NCBI RefSeq assembly: GCF_005116735.1
Contig: NZ_SWDB01000029.1
Span: forward strand, 1 to 64,000
Origin: Thalassotalea mangrovi
GTDB lineage: Bacteria; Pseudomonadota; Gammaproteobacteria; Enterobacterales; Alteromonadaceae
DNA length: 64,000 bases
Direction of reading: 5' to 3'
Below the pieces are notes generated by a model. It was given only the letters and a program-made list of their open reading frames with translations, made no database searches and was not told where the DNA came from. The translations under genes and the position numbers were made by a program. This document shows, in pieces, positions 18,589 through 27,840 of the stretch (its first letter is position 1; each line of letters opens with the position of its first letter).

Positions 18589-19626
18589 TTAATTCAGAGC
18601 AGCGGTTGGTTGCGACGTATTATCGACAATAATCTGAATGATCTCGTCACCGTTAATGCGCTGCGCTTCTGCCTGGAAATTTAATAGCAGTCGGTGCCTT
18701 AACACCGGATGAATCACAGCCATGATGTCCTGCATAGTAACGGAAAATTCACCGCGCAGGATAGCATGAGCTTTGGCACACAAGACTAACGCCTGGCTCG
18801 CTCGAGGACCTGCGCCCCAACTGACATATTGGTTAACTTCGTTAATCGAAGTGGATTGTGGACGAGAGCCCTGTACCAGAGATGCGACGTAAGACAATAA
18901 CGCATCAGAGATATTCACAGCTCGTGTCACCGCCTGTAACAACAAAATATCCTGCTGATTGATAACCGATTCTACATCCGCATTCAGGCTGCCGGTGGTG
19001 CGTTTTAGAATCTCCAGCTCTTCATTAAAATTGGGGTAAGCAACCTGGACAAACAATAAAAACCGGTCTAATTGCGCCTCAGGCAAACTATAGGTCCCTG
19101 CCTGCTCCACTGGATTTTGTGTCGCCAGCACAAAAAAAGGTTTCGGCAACTCATAGTGTTTACCCGCAAACGAGATACTGCGCTCCTGCATCGCTTCTAA
19201 TAATGCCGACTGGGTTTTCGGGGGCGTACGGTTAATTTCATCGGCAAGCAGTATCTGTGTAAATATCGGTCCCTGCTGGAATTTAAAAAAGCGGTCACCA
19301 CTGGCATGATCGGTTTCCAGGATCTCCGTCCCGATAATATCGGAAGGCATTAAATCCGGCGTAAACTGCACCCGGTTAAAATCCAAATCCATGGTTTTTG
19401 CCAGGGTAGAAATCAACAAGGTCTTGGCGAGGCCAGGAACCCCTTCCAGTAAACAGTGTCCCTGGGCCAACAAGGCGATCAACACCTGATCAATGACCTG
19501 ATGCTGACCAACAATCACTTTCCCCAATTGTTGTTTTAACTGAACAAGTTTTCCCAGTGTTTGATTGATTTGCTGTTCATTAACATTGTCGAGTAAGTCA
19601 GCAGTGTCTGTGCTCATCCCTTTCAT
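18589..19626 (-). CDS. MoxR-family AAA+ ATPase
   Basis: At 345 residues the protein has Walker A EGVPGLAKT, Walker B ILLADEINRTPPKTQSALLE, sensor 1 in FVLATQNPVEQAG and a C-terminal lid ending LLLNFQAEAQRI. MoxR ATPases are chaperone-like and act on vWA-domain proteins; here the DUF58 and BatA-like products downstream are the obvious partners. ATG 19617 is an alternative start. It lies 22 bases after the DUF4159 gene, suggesting one transcript. Confidence 0.94.
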   Translation of the reverse strand: MKGMSTDTADLLDNVNEQQINQTLGKLVQLKQQLGKVIVGQHQVIDQVLIALLAQGHCLLEGVPGLAKTLLISTLAKTMDLDFNRVQFTPDLMPSDIIGTEILETDHASGDRFFKFQQGPIFTQILLADEINRTPPKTQSALLEAMQERSISFAGKHYELPKPFFVLATQNPVEQAGTYSLPEAQLDRFLLFVQVAYPNFNEELEILKRTTGSLNADVESVINQQDILLLQAVTRAVNISDALLSYVASLVQGSRPQSTSINEVNQYVSWGAGPRASQALVLCAKAHAILRGEFSVTMQDIMAVIHPVLRHRLLLNFQAEAQRINGDEIIQIIVDNTSQPTAALN

Positions 19627-19648
19627 ATTTCCCGTTCTAAATGTTTGC

Positions 19649-20353
19649 TTATGCAGTCATCGCATAGATGACGATATTGACTGCGAATCGGGTGTTATCA
19701 ACCCGCAACCAACGCTTATTGCGAAAATCATAATCCCATTCACAGCCAAAATCTTTGTTAGAATACAACACGCCAATGCGACCATTAATGACAATCGCTT
19801 TCAGGTAATTGTGCACTAAATCATCACCCCAACCGTTGAGCTCTACGGAAGTACGTGGCGGGCCGTCGAATTCAAAAAAGCTGGAATAAATCGGGTGGTC
19901 GTTGGCTATTTTCTGTAATGCATCTTCGCCAAATAATTCCGCCATTTGACGTTCAAAACTGCGGGCAAACATGCCATCAATATCGTGATTACAATCATCA
20001 ACAAAGACAAAGCCGCCCTGCTCCACATAACGTTTGAAATTATCCGCTTCCTGCGCTGTAAACTGTACCAGTCGATGCCCGGCGAGATAACAAAACGGCG
20101 ATTGCAACATCTGCGGATCAGACAATGGAATCACCCGTTCACGTAAATCCACGCGCAGGCTGGTATATTCGATCAGTGAATTAAGGACATTGGCTGGCAT
20201 CCGTTCATCCACTTCCCAATCGCCAGACTCATAGCTTAACCGGGTGAAGAAAAAGTCATAATCGTTAGCCTCGACGTTGCCAACAGCGACATTGGGTAGC
20301 GCCAGTGCAGTCGCTAGTGAAGAGATGGATAACAGAAATTGGCGTCGGTTCAT
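19649..20353 (-). CDS. Tat-exported DUF4159 protein
   Basis: The start at ATG 20353 begins exactly with a twin-arginine signal (NRRQFLLS followed by SISSLATALALP). The mature protein has the DUF4159 pattern: FFFTRLSYESGDWEVDERMP, SPFCYLAGH, then RYVEQGGFVFVDDCN, HPIYSSFFEFDGPP, INGRIGVLYSNKDFGCEWDY and NTRFAVNIVIYAMT. DUF4159 has a GATase-like alpha/beta fold and commonly accompanies MoxR/BatA genes; no activity is established. The Tat signal implies export of a folded protein to the periplasm. It lies between the TldE-like gene (59-base gap) and MoxR (22-base gap). Confidence 0.87.
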   Translation of the reverse strand: MNRRQFLLSISSLATALALPNVAVGNVEANDYDFFFTRLSYESGDWEVDERMPANVLNSLIEYTSLRVDLRERVIPLSDPQMLQSPFCYLAGHRLVQFTAQEADNFKRYVEQGGFVFVDDCNHDIDGMFARSFERQMAELFGEDALQKIANDHPIYSSFFEFDGPPRTSVELNGWGDDLVHNYLKAIVINGRIGVLYSNKDFGCEWDYDFRNKRWLRVDNTRFAVNIVIYAMTA

Positions 20354-20412
20354 AACAAATAAACAGGCGCCGGTCGAAACCGACGCCACTACCTTTGGTT
20401 TATCCGAAATGC

Positions 20413-21753
20413 CTATACCGCATCGGACAGGCTGCTAAAGGTAAAGTCACGAATTTTCATTGGTGGCACCATGCTACCATTGATACGCTCTGGCTTACCC
20501 AGGGCCTCGATATTGTTCAGCATCACAATCGGACTTTCATTAAAACGGAAATTTTTAATAGGATACTTTATCTTGCCGTTTTCAATATAGAAGGTTCCAT
20601 CACGAGTGAGGCCGGTATATAGCAATGTCTGCGGGTCTAACGAACGAATATACCAAAGACGAGTCACCAGGATGCCTCGACGGGTATTTTTAATCATATC
20701 CTCTAACGACTGATCGCCACCTTCCATTACGTAGGCATTGGGACGCGGGATATAATCGGTTTCGCTTTTCTTCGCCCAAAATGGAGTATTCGGCATATTG
20801 GCTATCACCCCATCTTTAACCCAGTCCATTTTAGTTAATGCATGCCCATTGCCAGCGAACGGCGCCGATGGTGCCAATTGATGCTGAGGATCAGAATAGA
20901 TATTGACACGTTCATCAAACATCTTCTGACCTAGCTTATTCTTCGGACCTGTCTCACCGTCTTTTAATTTGTTACTCAGAAAGCTTCGCCCTTCATCGGC
21001 ACTGCGCTGATCAAAGGCATTCATCATATTGCCGAGCAAACCAACGCTGGCCGCAGGTTCAAGGATCACCGTATACTTGCCTGGCTCCAATTCTTTCGCC
21101 TCAACGGAATCCATGGCTTTTTGCATGGCAATTGCGGAGGCTTTTTTGGTATCCAGCAGGCTGTAGTCCGAATAATCGCGGGTAACCCAACCAGATCCCT
21201 TACCATCATTGGTACGAATGGTGGCGGTAAAATCCACATTCGAAGACTTGTTATAGGCAAATAACCCCTTATTGTTCATGATCGCGGTAAAACCAACGGT
21301 CTCTTCCAGGAAACCTGATGCGGTAAGCTCATTTTTGATCGATGGTTTGATCGAATCATCCGCCGCCTGGGCGCGATCAGCGGGACTCACTTTGGCAGTA
21401 GAATCAAAGTAGGTCTTGGTATCCAGGTACTTTTGCTTACCAAATAATGGCATGTATTCCGGATTTTCCGGAGCCAGTTTTGCCAGCTCTTCAGAGCGTT
21501 CTACCACTTTTTGCAGCGATGCATCGTCAAATTCGTTTATGGTAGCAACCCCGGTACGTTTGCCGAAAGTCGATTGTACCGCTAAAACCAAATCGCTTTG
21601 TTCACCAGCGGTAGAAACGGTATTTCGGGCGTAGCGAATATTACCGCCGACCTGACCATCCAGGTTACATTCAACTTCATCGGCCTTGGAGAACCCGATG
21701 ACTTTGGTTAGCAATTCTTTTGCTTTTTGTTCTGATAATATTGTCATGGACAT
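20413..21753 (-). CDS. TldE/PmbA-family protein (non-catalytic partner type)
   Basis: At 446 residues it matches the TldD/PmbA family, with an N-terminal domain (ECNLDGQVGGNIRYARNTVS, LVLAVQSTFGKRTGVATIN) and the C-terminal PmbA barrel (KYTVILEPAASVGLLGNMM, RRGILVTRLWYIRSLDPQTLLYTGLTRDG, FRFNESPIVMLNNI). The HExxxH metal motif of TldD is absent, as in TldE/PmbA. No signal peptide is present, although its presumed partner upstream has a Tat signal. It starts 32 bases after that gene. Known TldD/TldE heterodimers are proteases that cut modified peptides; the substrate here is unknown. Confidence 0.87.
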   Translation of the reverse strand: MSMTILSEQKAKELLTKVIGFSKADEVECNLDGQVGGNIRYARNTVSTAGEQSDLVLAVQSTFGKRTGVATINEFDDASLQKVVERSEELAKLAPENPEYMPLFGKQKYLDTKTYFDSTAKVSPADRAQAADDSIKPSIKNELTASGFLEETVGFTAIMNNKGLFAYNKSSNVDFTATIRTNDGKGSGWVTRDYSDYSLLDTKKASAIAMQKAMDSVEAKELEPGKYTVILEPAASVGLLGNMMNAFDQRSADEGRSFLSNKLKDGETGPKNKLGQKMFDERVNIYSDPQHQLAPSAPFAGNGHALTKMDWVKDGVIANMPNTPFWAKKSETDYIPRPNAYVMEGGDQSLEDMIKNTRRGILVTRLWYIRSLDPQTLLYTGLTRDGTFYIENGKIKYPIKNFRFNESPIVMLNNIEALGKPERINGSMVPPMKIRDFTFSSLSDAV

Positions 21754-21785
21754 ATTCCTTACAGTATTCGTCGTCAGGACCGAAA

Positions 21786-23414
21786 TTAAACGTTACGGGC
21801 CGTGTTAATTACATTGATGTTATTGAACCGAGTTGTCGGGCAACCGTGCGATACGGCGCTGACCTGAGACGGTTGTCCCTTGCCATCAAAGAATGAACCA
21901 CCAAGACGATAATCGGATTTACCTGCGAGCTGGGCACATGAATTCCAGAATTGCTGGGTATTTGACTGATAGGCGACATCTTCAATCTGCTCAGTAATCT
22001 TACCGTCTTTAATTTCGAAGAATAACTGACCACCAAACTGGAAATTATACCGTTGCTGATCGATGGAATAAGAGCCACGGCCAGCGATAAAGATGCCATT
22101 TTCTACATCTTTAATTACATCATCTGCCGATAAATCTTTTTCATTGGGCTTCAATGATACATTTGGCATCCGCTGAAACTGGACATCGCGCCAGCTTTGC
22201 GAGTAACAGCAACCATGAGATTCTTTCTGGTCGATCATATGTACCTGATCCCGGGTTGCCTGATAGTTGACTAAGACACCGTCTTTCACCAGATCCCACT
22301 CTTTGGTCTTCACGCCTTCATCATCGTAAGCCACATGACCTAATGAACCCTGCTGGGTTTTATCGGCAAACAGATTGACAATGTCAGAGCCATACTGAAA
22401 TTTCCCGCTGCGCCATTTGTCCAATGTCGCGAAACTGGTACCTGCATAATTCGCTTCATACCCCAGTACCCGATCCAACTCTAATGGATGACCTACCGAT
22501 TCGTGGATGGTCAGCATAAGGTGGGCAGGATCCAGTACCAAATCATACTTACCAGGCTCTACCGAACGTGCTTTCAATTTAGCCTGTAACTGTTTACCGG
22601 CAGCGGCGGCATCTTCAACCATGTCATAAGAGTTTTTATAACCAATACCGGCACCAGCGATTTTAATCTTGTCTTCTTCACGACCATCAAGGTACTCAAA
22701 GCCCATACCAACCGGGTTACCCAGAGCAGATCGTTGTTTAAAGCCATTGGCGCCAACAGCGGTGGCAAAAAATGGCGCCCATAAACGATGCACATCCTGA
22801 TCGATATACGAACCATCCGTAGAGGCAAAGTATTTTTGCTCATTAACTAAAAACAAAATAGAACGAATGTAGTTTGCGCCATTACTCAGGGCTGCATCAT
22901 TAACCGAGAGCAATAAGTCTACTTTGTCCTTTATCGGCACTTCGAAGGCATTTTTCTTGATTGGCGTTTGCCAGCTAACGTCGCCGACACCTTTAACCGG
23001 CGCTAATTGCACTGGCGCGGTCTGAAACTTCGAATTTGCTTTGGCAACGGCAACCGCCTGCTCCGCCGTTTTGGCGATACCATCGGGTGTCATGTTCGAT
23101 GTGGACGCAAAACCCCAGGTGCCATTGGCAATAACGCGAATACCAATACCTGCAGATTCCGTGTTAACAATATTGTCAACTACGCGTTCCTGAGTGGTGA
23201 CGAACTGATTCAAATATCGGCCGATGCGCGCATCTGCGTATGTCGCACCTTTCGCTTTTGCTGCATTGAGTGCGATATCGGCAAGCTTCTTTTTATATGC
23301 CACATCCATGGGTTTATCTAATAATTGTTCCGCTGACACGGCAACACCTGACAGTGGCAGGGTTAAAGCCCCCATACCGACGCCGCCAAGCTTTATAAAG
23401 TCACGTCTTTGCAT
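21786..23414 (-). CDS. Tat-exported TldD-family metalloprotease
   Basis: ATG 23414, with AGAGGA about 7 bases upstream, begins directly with a twin-arginine signal (QRRDFIKLGG, then a hydrophobic stretch ending VAVSA). The protein has about 542 residues. The zinc motif HESVGH starts near residue 304, and a Cys in SHGCPTTRF near residue 525 fits the third ligand position of TldD enzymes. The family cleaves unfolded or modified peptides as a heterodimer with TldE. E. coli TldD is cytoplasmic, so the Tat signal is notable. It is the first gene of the cluster running to 11337. Confidence 0.88.
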   Translation of the reverse strand: MQRRDFIKLGGVGMGALTLPLSGVAVSAEQLLDKPMDVAYKKKLADIALNAAKAKGATYADARIGRYLNQFVTTQERVVDNIVNTESAGIGIRVIANGTWGFASTSNMTPDGIAKTAEQAVAVAKANSKFQTAPVQLAPVKGVGDVSWQTPIKKNAFEVPIKDKVDLLLSVNDAALSNGANYIRSILFLVNEQKYFASTDGSYIDQDVHRLWAPFFATAVGANGFKQRSALGNPVGMGFEYLDGREEDKIKIAGAGIGYKNSYDMVEDAAAAGKQLQAKLKARSVEPGKYDLVLDPAHLMLTIHESVGHPLELDRVLGYEANYAGTSFATLDKWRSGKFQYGSDIVNLFADKTQQGSLGHVAYDDEGVKTKEWDLVKDGVLVNYQATRDQVHMIDQKESHGCCYSQSWRDVQFQRMPNVSLKPNEKDLSADDVIKDVENGIFIAGRGSYSIDQQRYNFQFGGQLFFEIKDGKITEQIEDVAYQSNTQQFWNSCAQLAGKSDYRLGGSFFDGKGQPSQVSAVSHGCPTTRFNNINVINTARNV

Positions 23415-23620
23415 CAATTCATCCTCTGATCTGTATGTTTTTATTACCTTTAGGTCGGTTGCTATTGGAACCACAAAGATATTTTTTAGCCAATACTTTA
23501 TAGCAAAATGTTACATGCCATTAATACTATTTTTTCAACTTTGTAACCGAATGTAACAATTTAACCGGATCTACATATGCCTGGCTATAACGCTTACATC
23601 TTCAGTTGCGGCGGGTCACA

Positions 23621-23629
23621 TGCTATGAT
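23621..23629 (+). promoter_or_regulatory. extended -10 promoter element for xthA
   Basis: TGCTATGAT is a good extended -10 (TGnTATnAT) 40 bases before the xthA start codon. No convincing -35 box is seen at the usual distance, which extended -10 promoters can tolerate. Inferred, not proven. Confidence 0.4.
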
Positions 23630-23669
23630 TGCGCCGATAAAAATACCGGAGTTTTAAGGAAAAAATCAT

Positions 23670-24479
23670 ATGAAAATCGTTTCGTTCAATATCAATGGCC
23701 TGCGCGCACGACTGCATCAGTTACAGGCTCTGATTGAAAAGCATCAACCAGACGTTATTGGTCTGCAGGAAATTAAGGTGCATGATGAAGCGTTCCCGGT
23801 TGAAGACGTAGAGGCTATGGGATATCACGTATATTTTCATGGCCAAAAAGCCCATTATGGTGTCGCCATGTTATGTAAGCAGCCTGCCAAAAGAGTCCAG
23901 AAAGGCTTTGCTACCGACACCGATGAGTCTCAGCGTCGGATGATCACTGTGACCATCGAAGACAATCAGGGCAATGACGTAACGGTAATGAATGGTTATT
24001 TTCCTCAGGGTGATAACATCAGCCATGAAACCAAATTTCCATATAAACGCCAGTTTTATAAGGATCTAATGACCCATTTAAACGAGCATCATGAAAACAC
24101 CGAACAAATTGTGGTTATGGGCGATATCAATATCTCACCGACCGATCTGGATATTGGCATTGGCGAGGCAAACCGCAAGCGCTGGCTGAAAACCGGGAAA
24201 TGTAGCTTTCAGCCAGAAGAGAGAGAATGGCTGGCAACACTATTAGATTGGGGCTTTGTCGATACTTTCCGCGCGTTAACACCGGATGCCACAGACAAAT
24301 ACTCCTGGTTTGATTACCGCTCTCGTGGCTTTGATGATAATCGTGGGCTGCGCATCGACGTGATTCTGGCAACGCCATCTTTAGCCGGACAATGTATCGA
24401 ATCAGACATCGATTACGAATTGCGTGGCATTGAAAAACCATCCGACCATGCCCCTATTTGGGCAACGTTTAAAAGCTAA
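23670..24479 (+). CDS. xthA: exodeoxyribonuclease III
   Basis: At 269 residues this is full-length ExoIII, a 3'-5' exonuclease and AP endonuclease of base-excision repair. It begins [15 protein letters not shown], has the catalytic Glu in IGLQEIKV, the [13 protein letters not shown] segment, [19 protein letters not shown], and the terminal catalytic His in [27 protein letters not shown] precedes the ATG as ribosome-binding region. The rlmA gene follows 11 bases later on the same strand, so they are probably co-transcribed. Confidence 0.96.
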   Translation: MKIVSFNINGLRARLHQLQALIEKHQPDVIGLQEIKVHDEAFPVEDVEAMGYHVYFHGQKAHYGVAMLCKQPAKRVQKGFATDTDESQRRMITVTIEDNQGNDVTVMNGYFPQGDNISHETKFPYKRQFYKDLMTHLNEHHENTEQIVVMGDINISPTDLDIGIGEANRKRWLKTGKCSFQPEEREWLATLLDWGFVDTFRALTPDATDKYSWFDYRSRGFDDNRGLRIDVILATPSLAGQCIESDIDYELRGIEKPSDHAPIWATFKS

Positions 24480-24490
24480 AGGAAACGGTT

Positions 24491-25306
24491 ATGCGACCTG
24501 ACCCCGAGTACCTTTGCCCACTGTGCAGGACGCCTCTGCACTTACAGGGGAAAACCTATAAGTGCAGTAACAATCATAGCTTTGACGAGGCCAAAGAAGG
24601 TTACGTCAATCTGTTACCTGTACAGTTTAAACATTCTAAAGATCCTGGCGATAATAAACAGATGGTAACGGCGCGGCGCGGATTTTTAGAGCAAGGCTAC
24701 TACCTGCCATTACGCGATAAGTTGGTCGCCATTTATCGCCAATACTGTCCTGATAGCAATACCAATGTGCTCGATATCGGCTGCGGAGAAGGATACTACA
24801 CGTGCGCCCACAAGGATAATTACAACCAGGTTTATGGAATCGATATTGCTAAAAATGCCATTCGAATTGCCGCTAAAAAATACCAGTCGTGTCACTTCAG
24901 TGTTGGTTCCGTCGCGCAACTTCCGTTTGCCGATAACACCGTTGACTGGGGGTATTCGATTTATGCGCCAATCAAAGTCGCGGAATTCCAGCGGGTAATC
25001 AAACAAGACGGTTATCTGCTTACGGTATCCCCGGGGAAAAGGCATTTGTGGCAACTCAAATCGTTGATATATCGCACCCCTCAGGAACATGATGAGACCC
25101 TGCCAGAAATGCCGGGATTTGAGTTGGTCGAGCAACACCGCCTCGCCTATGAAATGGATTTATTAACAACAGCAGATAAGTTTAATCTGTTATCAATGAC
25201 GCCGTTTGCCTTTAAGACCTCGGATGCCTTGCGTCAGGCACTGGAAAACGAAGAACGATTTGAGTGTGAAACTGACTTTGTCATTCGCCTGTTCAAACGT
25301 CAATAA
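24491..25306 (+). CDS. rlmA: 23S rRNA (guanine-745-N1)-methyltransferase RlmA
   Basis: This 271-residue protein has the N-terminal zinc finger of RlmA (LCPLCRTPL ... YKCSNNHSFD) and the characteristic EGYVNLLPVQ and DPGDNKQMVTARRGFLEQGYY. A class I SAM-binding domain follows (VLDIGCGEGYYT, YGIDIAKNAIRIAA). It methylates G745 of 23S rRNA with S-adenosylmethionine. AAAGGAAACGGTT precedes the ATG. It stands downstream of xthA. Confidence 0.94.
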   Translation: MRPDPEYLCPLCRTPLHLQGKTYKCSNNHSFDEAKEGYVNLLPVQFKHSKDPGDNKQMVTARRGFLEQGYYLPLRDKLVAIYRQYCPDSNTNVLDIGCGEGYYTCAHKDNYNQVYGIDIAKNAIRIAAKKYQSCHFSVGSVAQLPFADNTVDWGYSIYAPIKVAEFQRVIKQDGYLLTVSPGKRHLWQLKSLIYRTPQEHDETLPEMPGFELVEQHRLAYEMDLLTTADKFNLLSMTPFAFKTSDALRQALENEERFECETDFVIRLFKRQ

Positions 25307-25351
25307 ACGAACTTGCTGTCAGGGCCTTGGGAGCACCAGGCTATATCAAGC

Positions 25352-25786
25352 TCAGTGCTTCATGGTTCGGTAGGAATAATCCAAAAGTTTGGCGAGATCC
25401 ATAAAGCTGGGTTTGGTCAACGTGAATTTCACATCAGGAGATGAAGCTCCGTGCTGCTGAATACGCTCGACGCCCTGTTTATACCAGGATGCCAGTGAAG
25501 GAGGCAAAGACTGTTTCGATTGTTTTGCCATAAATAGCAGCGCCTGTGCCGGTAACGAGGCAATGAACAGCGCATACACGGACGTCGTATTCAGATAAGC
25601 ACTACCATATGCCATAATCGGTACGAACAAAACCAGCAGTGCAAGTGGTAGACAGTACTTTTTACTAAACCGACAGGCAACTACTGCCTGATATTGAGCA
25701 AAATAACGACTCAGCTCCACCCTCTCTGGCCAGAGATTCACATATTCATTACCCAGTTTCAATTGCTGTATCAGAGAAGATTTCAT
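25352..25786 (-). CDS. yfbV: YfbV family (UPF0208) membrane protein
   Basis: It has 144 residues with two membrane helices (about residues 44-60 and 70-88) between an N-terminal segment (GNEYVNLWPERVELSRYFAQY) and a C-terminal cytoplasmic part (LPPSLASWYKQGVERIQQHG, TFMDLAKLLD-like end). The tryptophan/tyrosine pattern and length match E. coli YfbV, reported to help keep the Ter macrodomain separate. Its promoter lies in the 398-base gap shared with the ACT-domain gene. Confidence 0.88.
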   Translation of the reverse strand: MKSSLIQQLKLGNEYVNLWPERVELSRYFAQYQAVVACRFSKKYCLPLALLVLFVPIMAYGSAYLNTTSVYALFIASLPAQALLFMAKQSKQSLPPSLASWYKQGVERIQQHGASSPDVKFTLTKPSFMDLAKLLDYSYRTMKH

Positions 25787-26184
25787 TTTACTCAGTCACG
25801 AAAGCCAGAATGATAACCGCCTGCCTAGACAAAACAGCCGCTACCTTTAATAGTACATGATTTGTCGGATAAAGTTGATAAATAGTTCCTGAATACCTGT
25901 CCAACTTCTATTCTATGCTCAATTCAGGAATTCGGATCACAGCTTACCCCAAAAAAGCCGGGCATGTGTTAGCTAAATGTAAAAATTTGTACGAATTACG
26001 TTCAAACGAAAATAGTTAATAAAAGCAGGGTGTTAAAGAGCTTAGCAAAGCTTATTCACAAGGCTACCCACAGTCGGTGTGGATAAATTGAGAAGAGTTT
26101 AAAAAACTGGGTGATTTGCATTTCGGATTTAATCAAGAAACAATTAGGTAAGCATTTGCCGATAACCGATAACGATAAAATTTG
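25787..26184. promoter_or_regulatory. divergent intergenic region with two DnaA boxes
   Basis: No gene is seen in these 398 bases between the divergent yfbV and ACT-domain genes. TTATTCACA at 26052-26060 and TGTGGATAA at 26078-26086 (reverse of TTATCCACA) both fit the DnaA-box consensus TTATNCACA and lie in opposite orientation 17 bases apart. A further, weaker box-like ACCCACA lies between them. They are about 100 bases before the ACT-domain start and could regulate transcription or titrate DnaA. The boxes are seen; their function is inferred. Confidence 0.5.
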
Positions 26185-26571
26185 ATGACTAAACAAACGC
26201 TACAATTGCTCGATGAGTTATTTAATATTCATAGTTTCGAGCAGGACTCCCCGATTCCGGCTGAAGTATTTTCCGCATCGGTGTTTTTCATTGCCAAAAC
26301 TTATGAAGAGCTTTCTGTTGTTGTGCCAAATACGGTGGCGTTAACAAGCCAGGAGGTAGAAAGTGACTGGCGAGCGTTGGAAGTGTTAGGACCGTTGGGA
26401 TTCTCCCTGACGGGTATTATGTCTCAGATTTCAGGTGTACTTGCCGCACAACAGATAAGCATCTTTGCGATATCGACTTTTGATACCGACTATATCCTCA
26501 TAAAACAAGATAAAGTCCAACTCGCCATCAATGCGTTGCGCACTGACGGCTATATGGTTATCCAGCCATAA
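26185..26571 (+). CDS. ACT-domain protein (CASTOR/ACT_7-like)
   Basis: ATG 26185 gives 128 residues; a TTG precedes it directly but is the weaker start. The protein has an N-terminal SVFFIAKTYEELSVVVPN strand region and a C-terminal ACT-like repeat (GPLGFSLTGIMSQISGVLAAQQISIFAISTFDTDYILI). The latter pattern is typical of the ACT_7 domains that bind amino acids. It would be a small cytoplasmic sensor or enzyme regulator; the ligand is unknown. It lies downstream of a pair of DnaA boxes and converges on the porin gene with a 6-base gap. Confidence 0.82.
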   Translation: MTKQTLQLLDELFNIHSFEQDSPIPAEVFSASVFFIAKTYEELSVVVPNTVALTSQEVESDWRALEVLGPLGFSLTGIMSQISGVLAAQQISIFAISTFDTDYILIKQDKVQLAINALRTDGYMVIQP

Positions 26572-26577
26572 TTCTAA

Positions 26578-27594
26578 TTAAAAGCGCCATCCCAGGCGCA
26601 GATTAAACAGGTTAGCCGATGCTTCAATAAAATATTGATAGCCTGCGCCAATATAAAGTCCATTAGAAAACTCATAGGTGTAAGTGGTATTGGCTGAATA
26701 CTCACTTTCGTCGATAACATCAAAATCTATTCGATTGTATTTGGCACCAATATTCCAGCGTTCGGTAATAAACCAGTCTGCCTGCAATAAAATTTCGTCC
26801 GCACTGAAATCTACATAGTGTTGTAACAGAGCATTACCCTTAGCTTCAATATCATACTTTTTATAATAACCGCTGAGATATAACCCCTGATTTTCGGCGA
26901 ATGGCAAATAATGACTTCCTCCAAGGGTAAATATCGTACTTTCAAGGCTGCCTTTTGGAGCCTCGTTTTCCTGGAATAAGCCTACTTGTATACTACCCGG
27001 TACGCGATTCGAAGTTGGCAGGTTTGCTGCATAAATGGGGGATGGATAATACATTAACCATTGACCAAAACTAGCCGATTCTTCTGGTTGATCCCGATAG
27101 AAAAATGATTGCTGATAACCATCATCGTCCGCATAATCATAGGACACAAAAAAACGCGTTGTTTCTGTTAAATAGTATCCCGCGGATAGTTGATATCCGC
27201 CGACATCCCGATTTTCCAAATCATAATGATTGTACTGACCGCCAATGAACCAATTCTGTTCAAAAATCCATTCTCCGCTTACCGTATAGGTGTCGGTTTT
27301 GGGGTATGTCCACGAAAAAGAATCGGGTTCCTGTCGGATAAAACCAGCTTGAATATAACTGGTTTGTGCCAGTTCATTGGTTAAGGCAATTGGACCTGTG
27401 AACTGGACCTCGTCAAGATAATAACGGTAACTCAGCGCATGATCCTGACTATCACTATCATTCAGACCATATCGATAATCTACTTGATGTTGAAATCCGT
27501 CAACTTGCTGAGATATCGAATCATCAGCATGGACAACCGCCACTAAAGCGCTCATTCCTGCCAGCAATAGGACGCCAGGATTCAACTGTCGCAT
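26578..27594 (-). CDS. putative outer-membrane porin-like beta-barrel
   Basis: A signal peptide (cleavage near VVHA-DD) is followed by about 315 residues of alternating amphipathic strands with many Tyr and Phe (HQVDYRYGL, DHALSYRYYL, WFIGGQYNHYDL, TRFFVSYDYAD). The sequence ends NLFNLRLGWRF, the terminal Phe being the barrel-assembly signal of outer-membrane proteins. About 14-16 strands fit the length. AAAGGAG precedes the ATG. The exact porin family and substrate are not recognisable. It is convergent with the ACT gene. Confidence 0.8.
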   Translation of the reverse strand: MRQLNPGVLLLAGMSALVAVVHADDSISQQVDGFQHQVDYRYGLNDSDSQDHALSYRYYLDEVQFTGPIALTNELAQTSYIQAGFIRQEPDSFSWTYPKTDTYTVSGEWIFEQNWFIGGQYNHYDLENRDVGGYQLSAGYYLTETTRFFVSYDYADDDGYQQSFFYRDQPEESASFGQWLMYYPSPIYAANLPTSNRVPGSIQVGLFQENEAPKGSLESTIFTLGGSHYLPFAENQGLYLSGYYKKYDIEAKGNALLQHYVDFSADEILLQADWFITERWNIGAKYNRIDFDVIDESEYSANTTYTYEFSNGLYIGAGYQYFIEASANLFNLRLGWRF

Positions 27595-27840
27595 GGTAAA
27601 CTCCTTTTACTAATTTTTGTTTTTATACAATGGATTACGAAATCCTTAATAAGGACATTGATTAAATCATAATAATCCTGATATTACCCCTTTTTTACTT
27701 TACGAAAATTTTACATTTTAACTATTTGCCGTTGAGATCATCTCCTATCTGTTGATAAACCTGCACTTGCTACTGATAAAGCAATAATAATGTGATTTAA
27801 TAAAGGCAATTTCATTTAACAAAAAGAGCACAAAAGCAAA

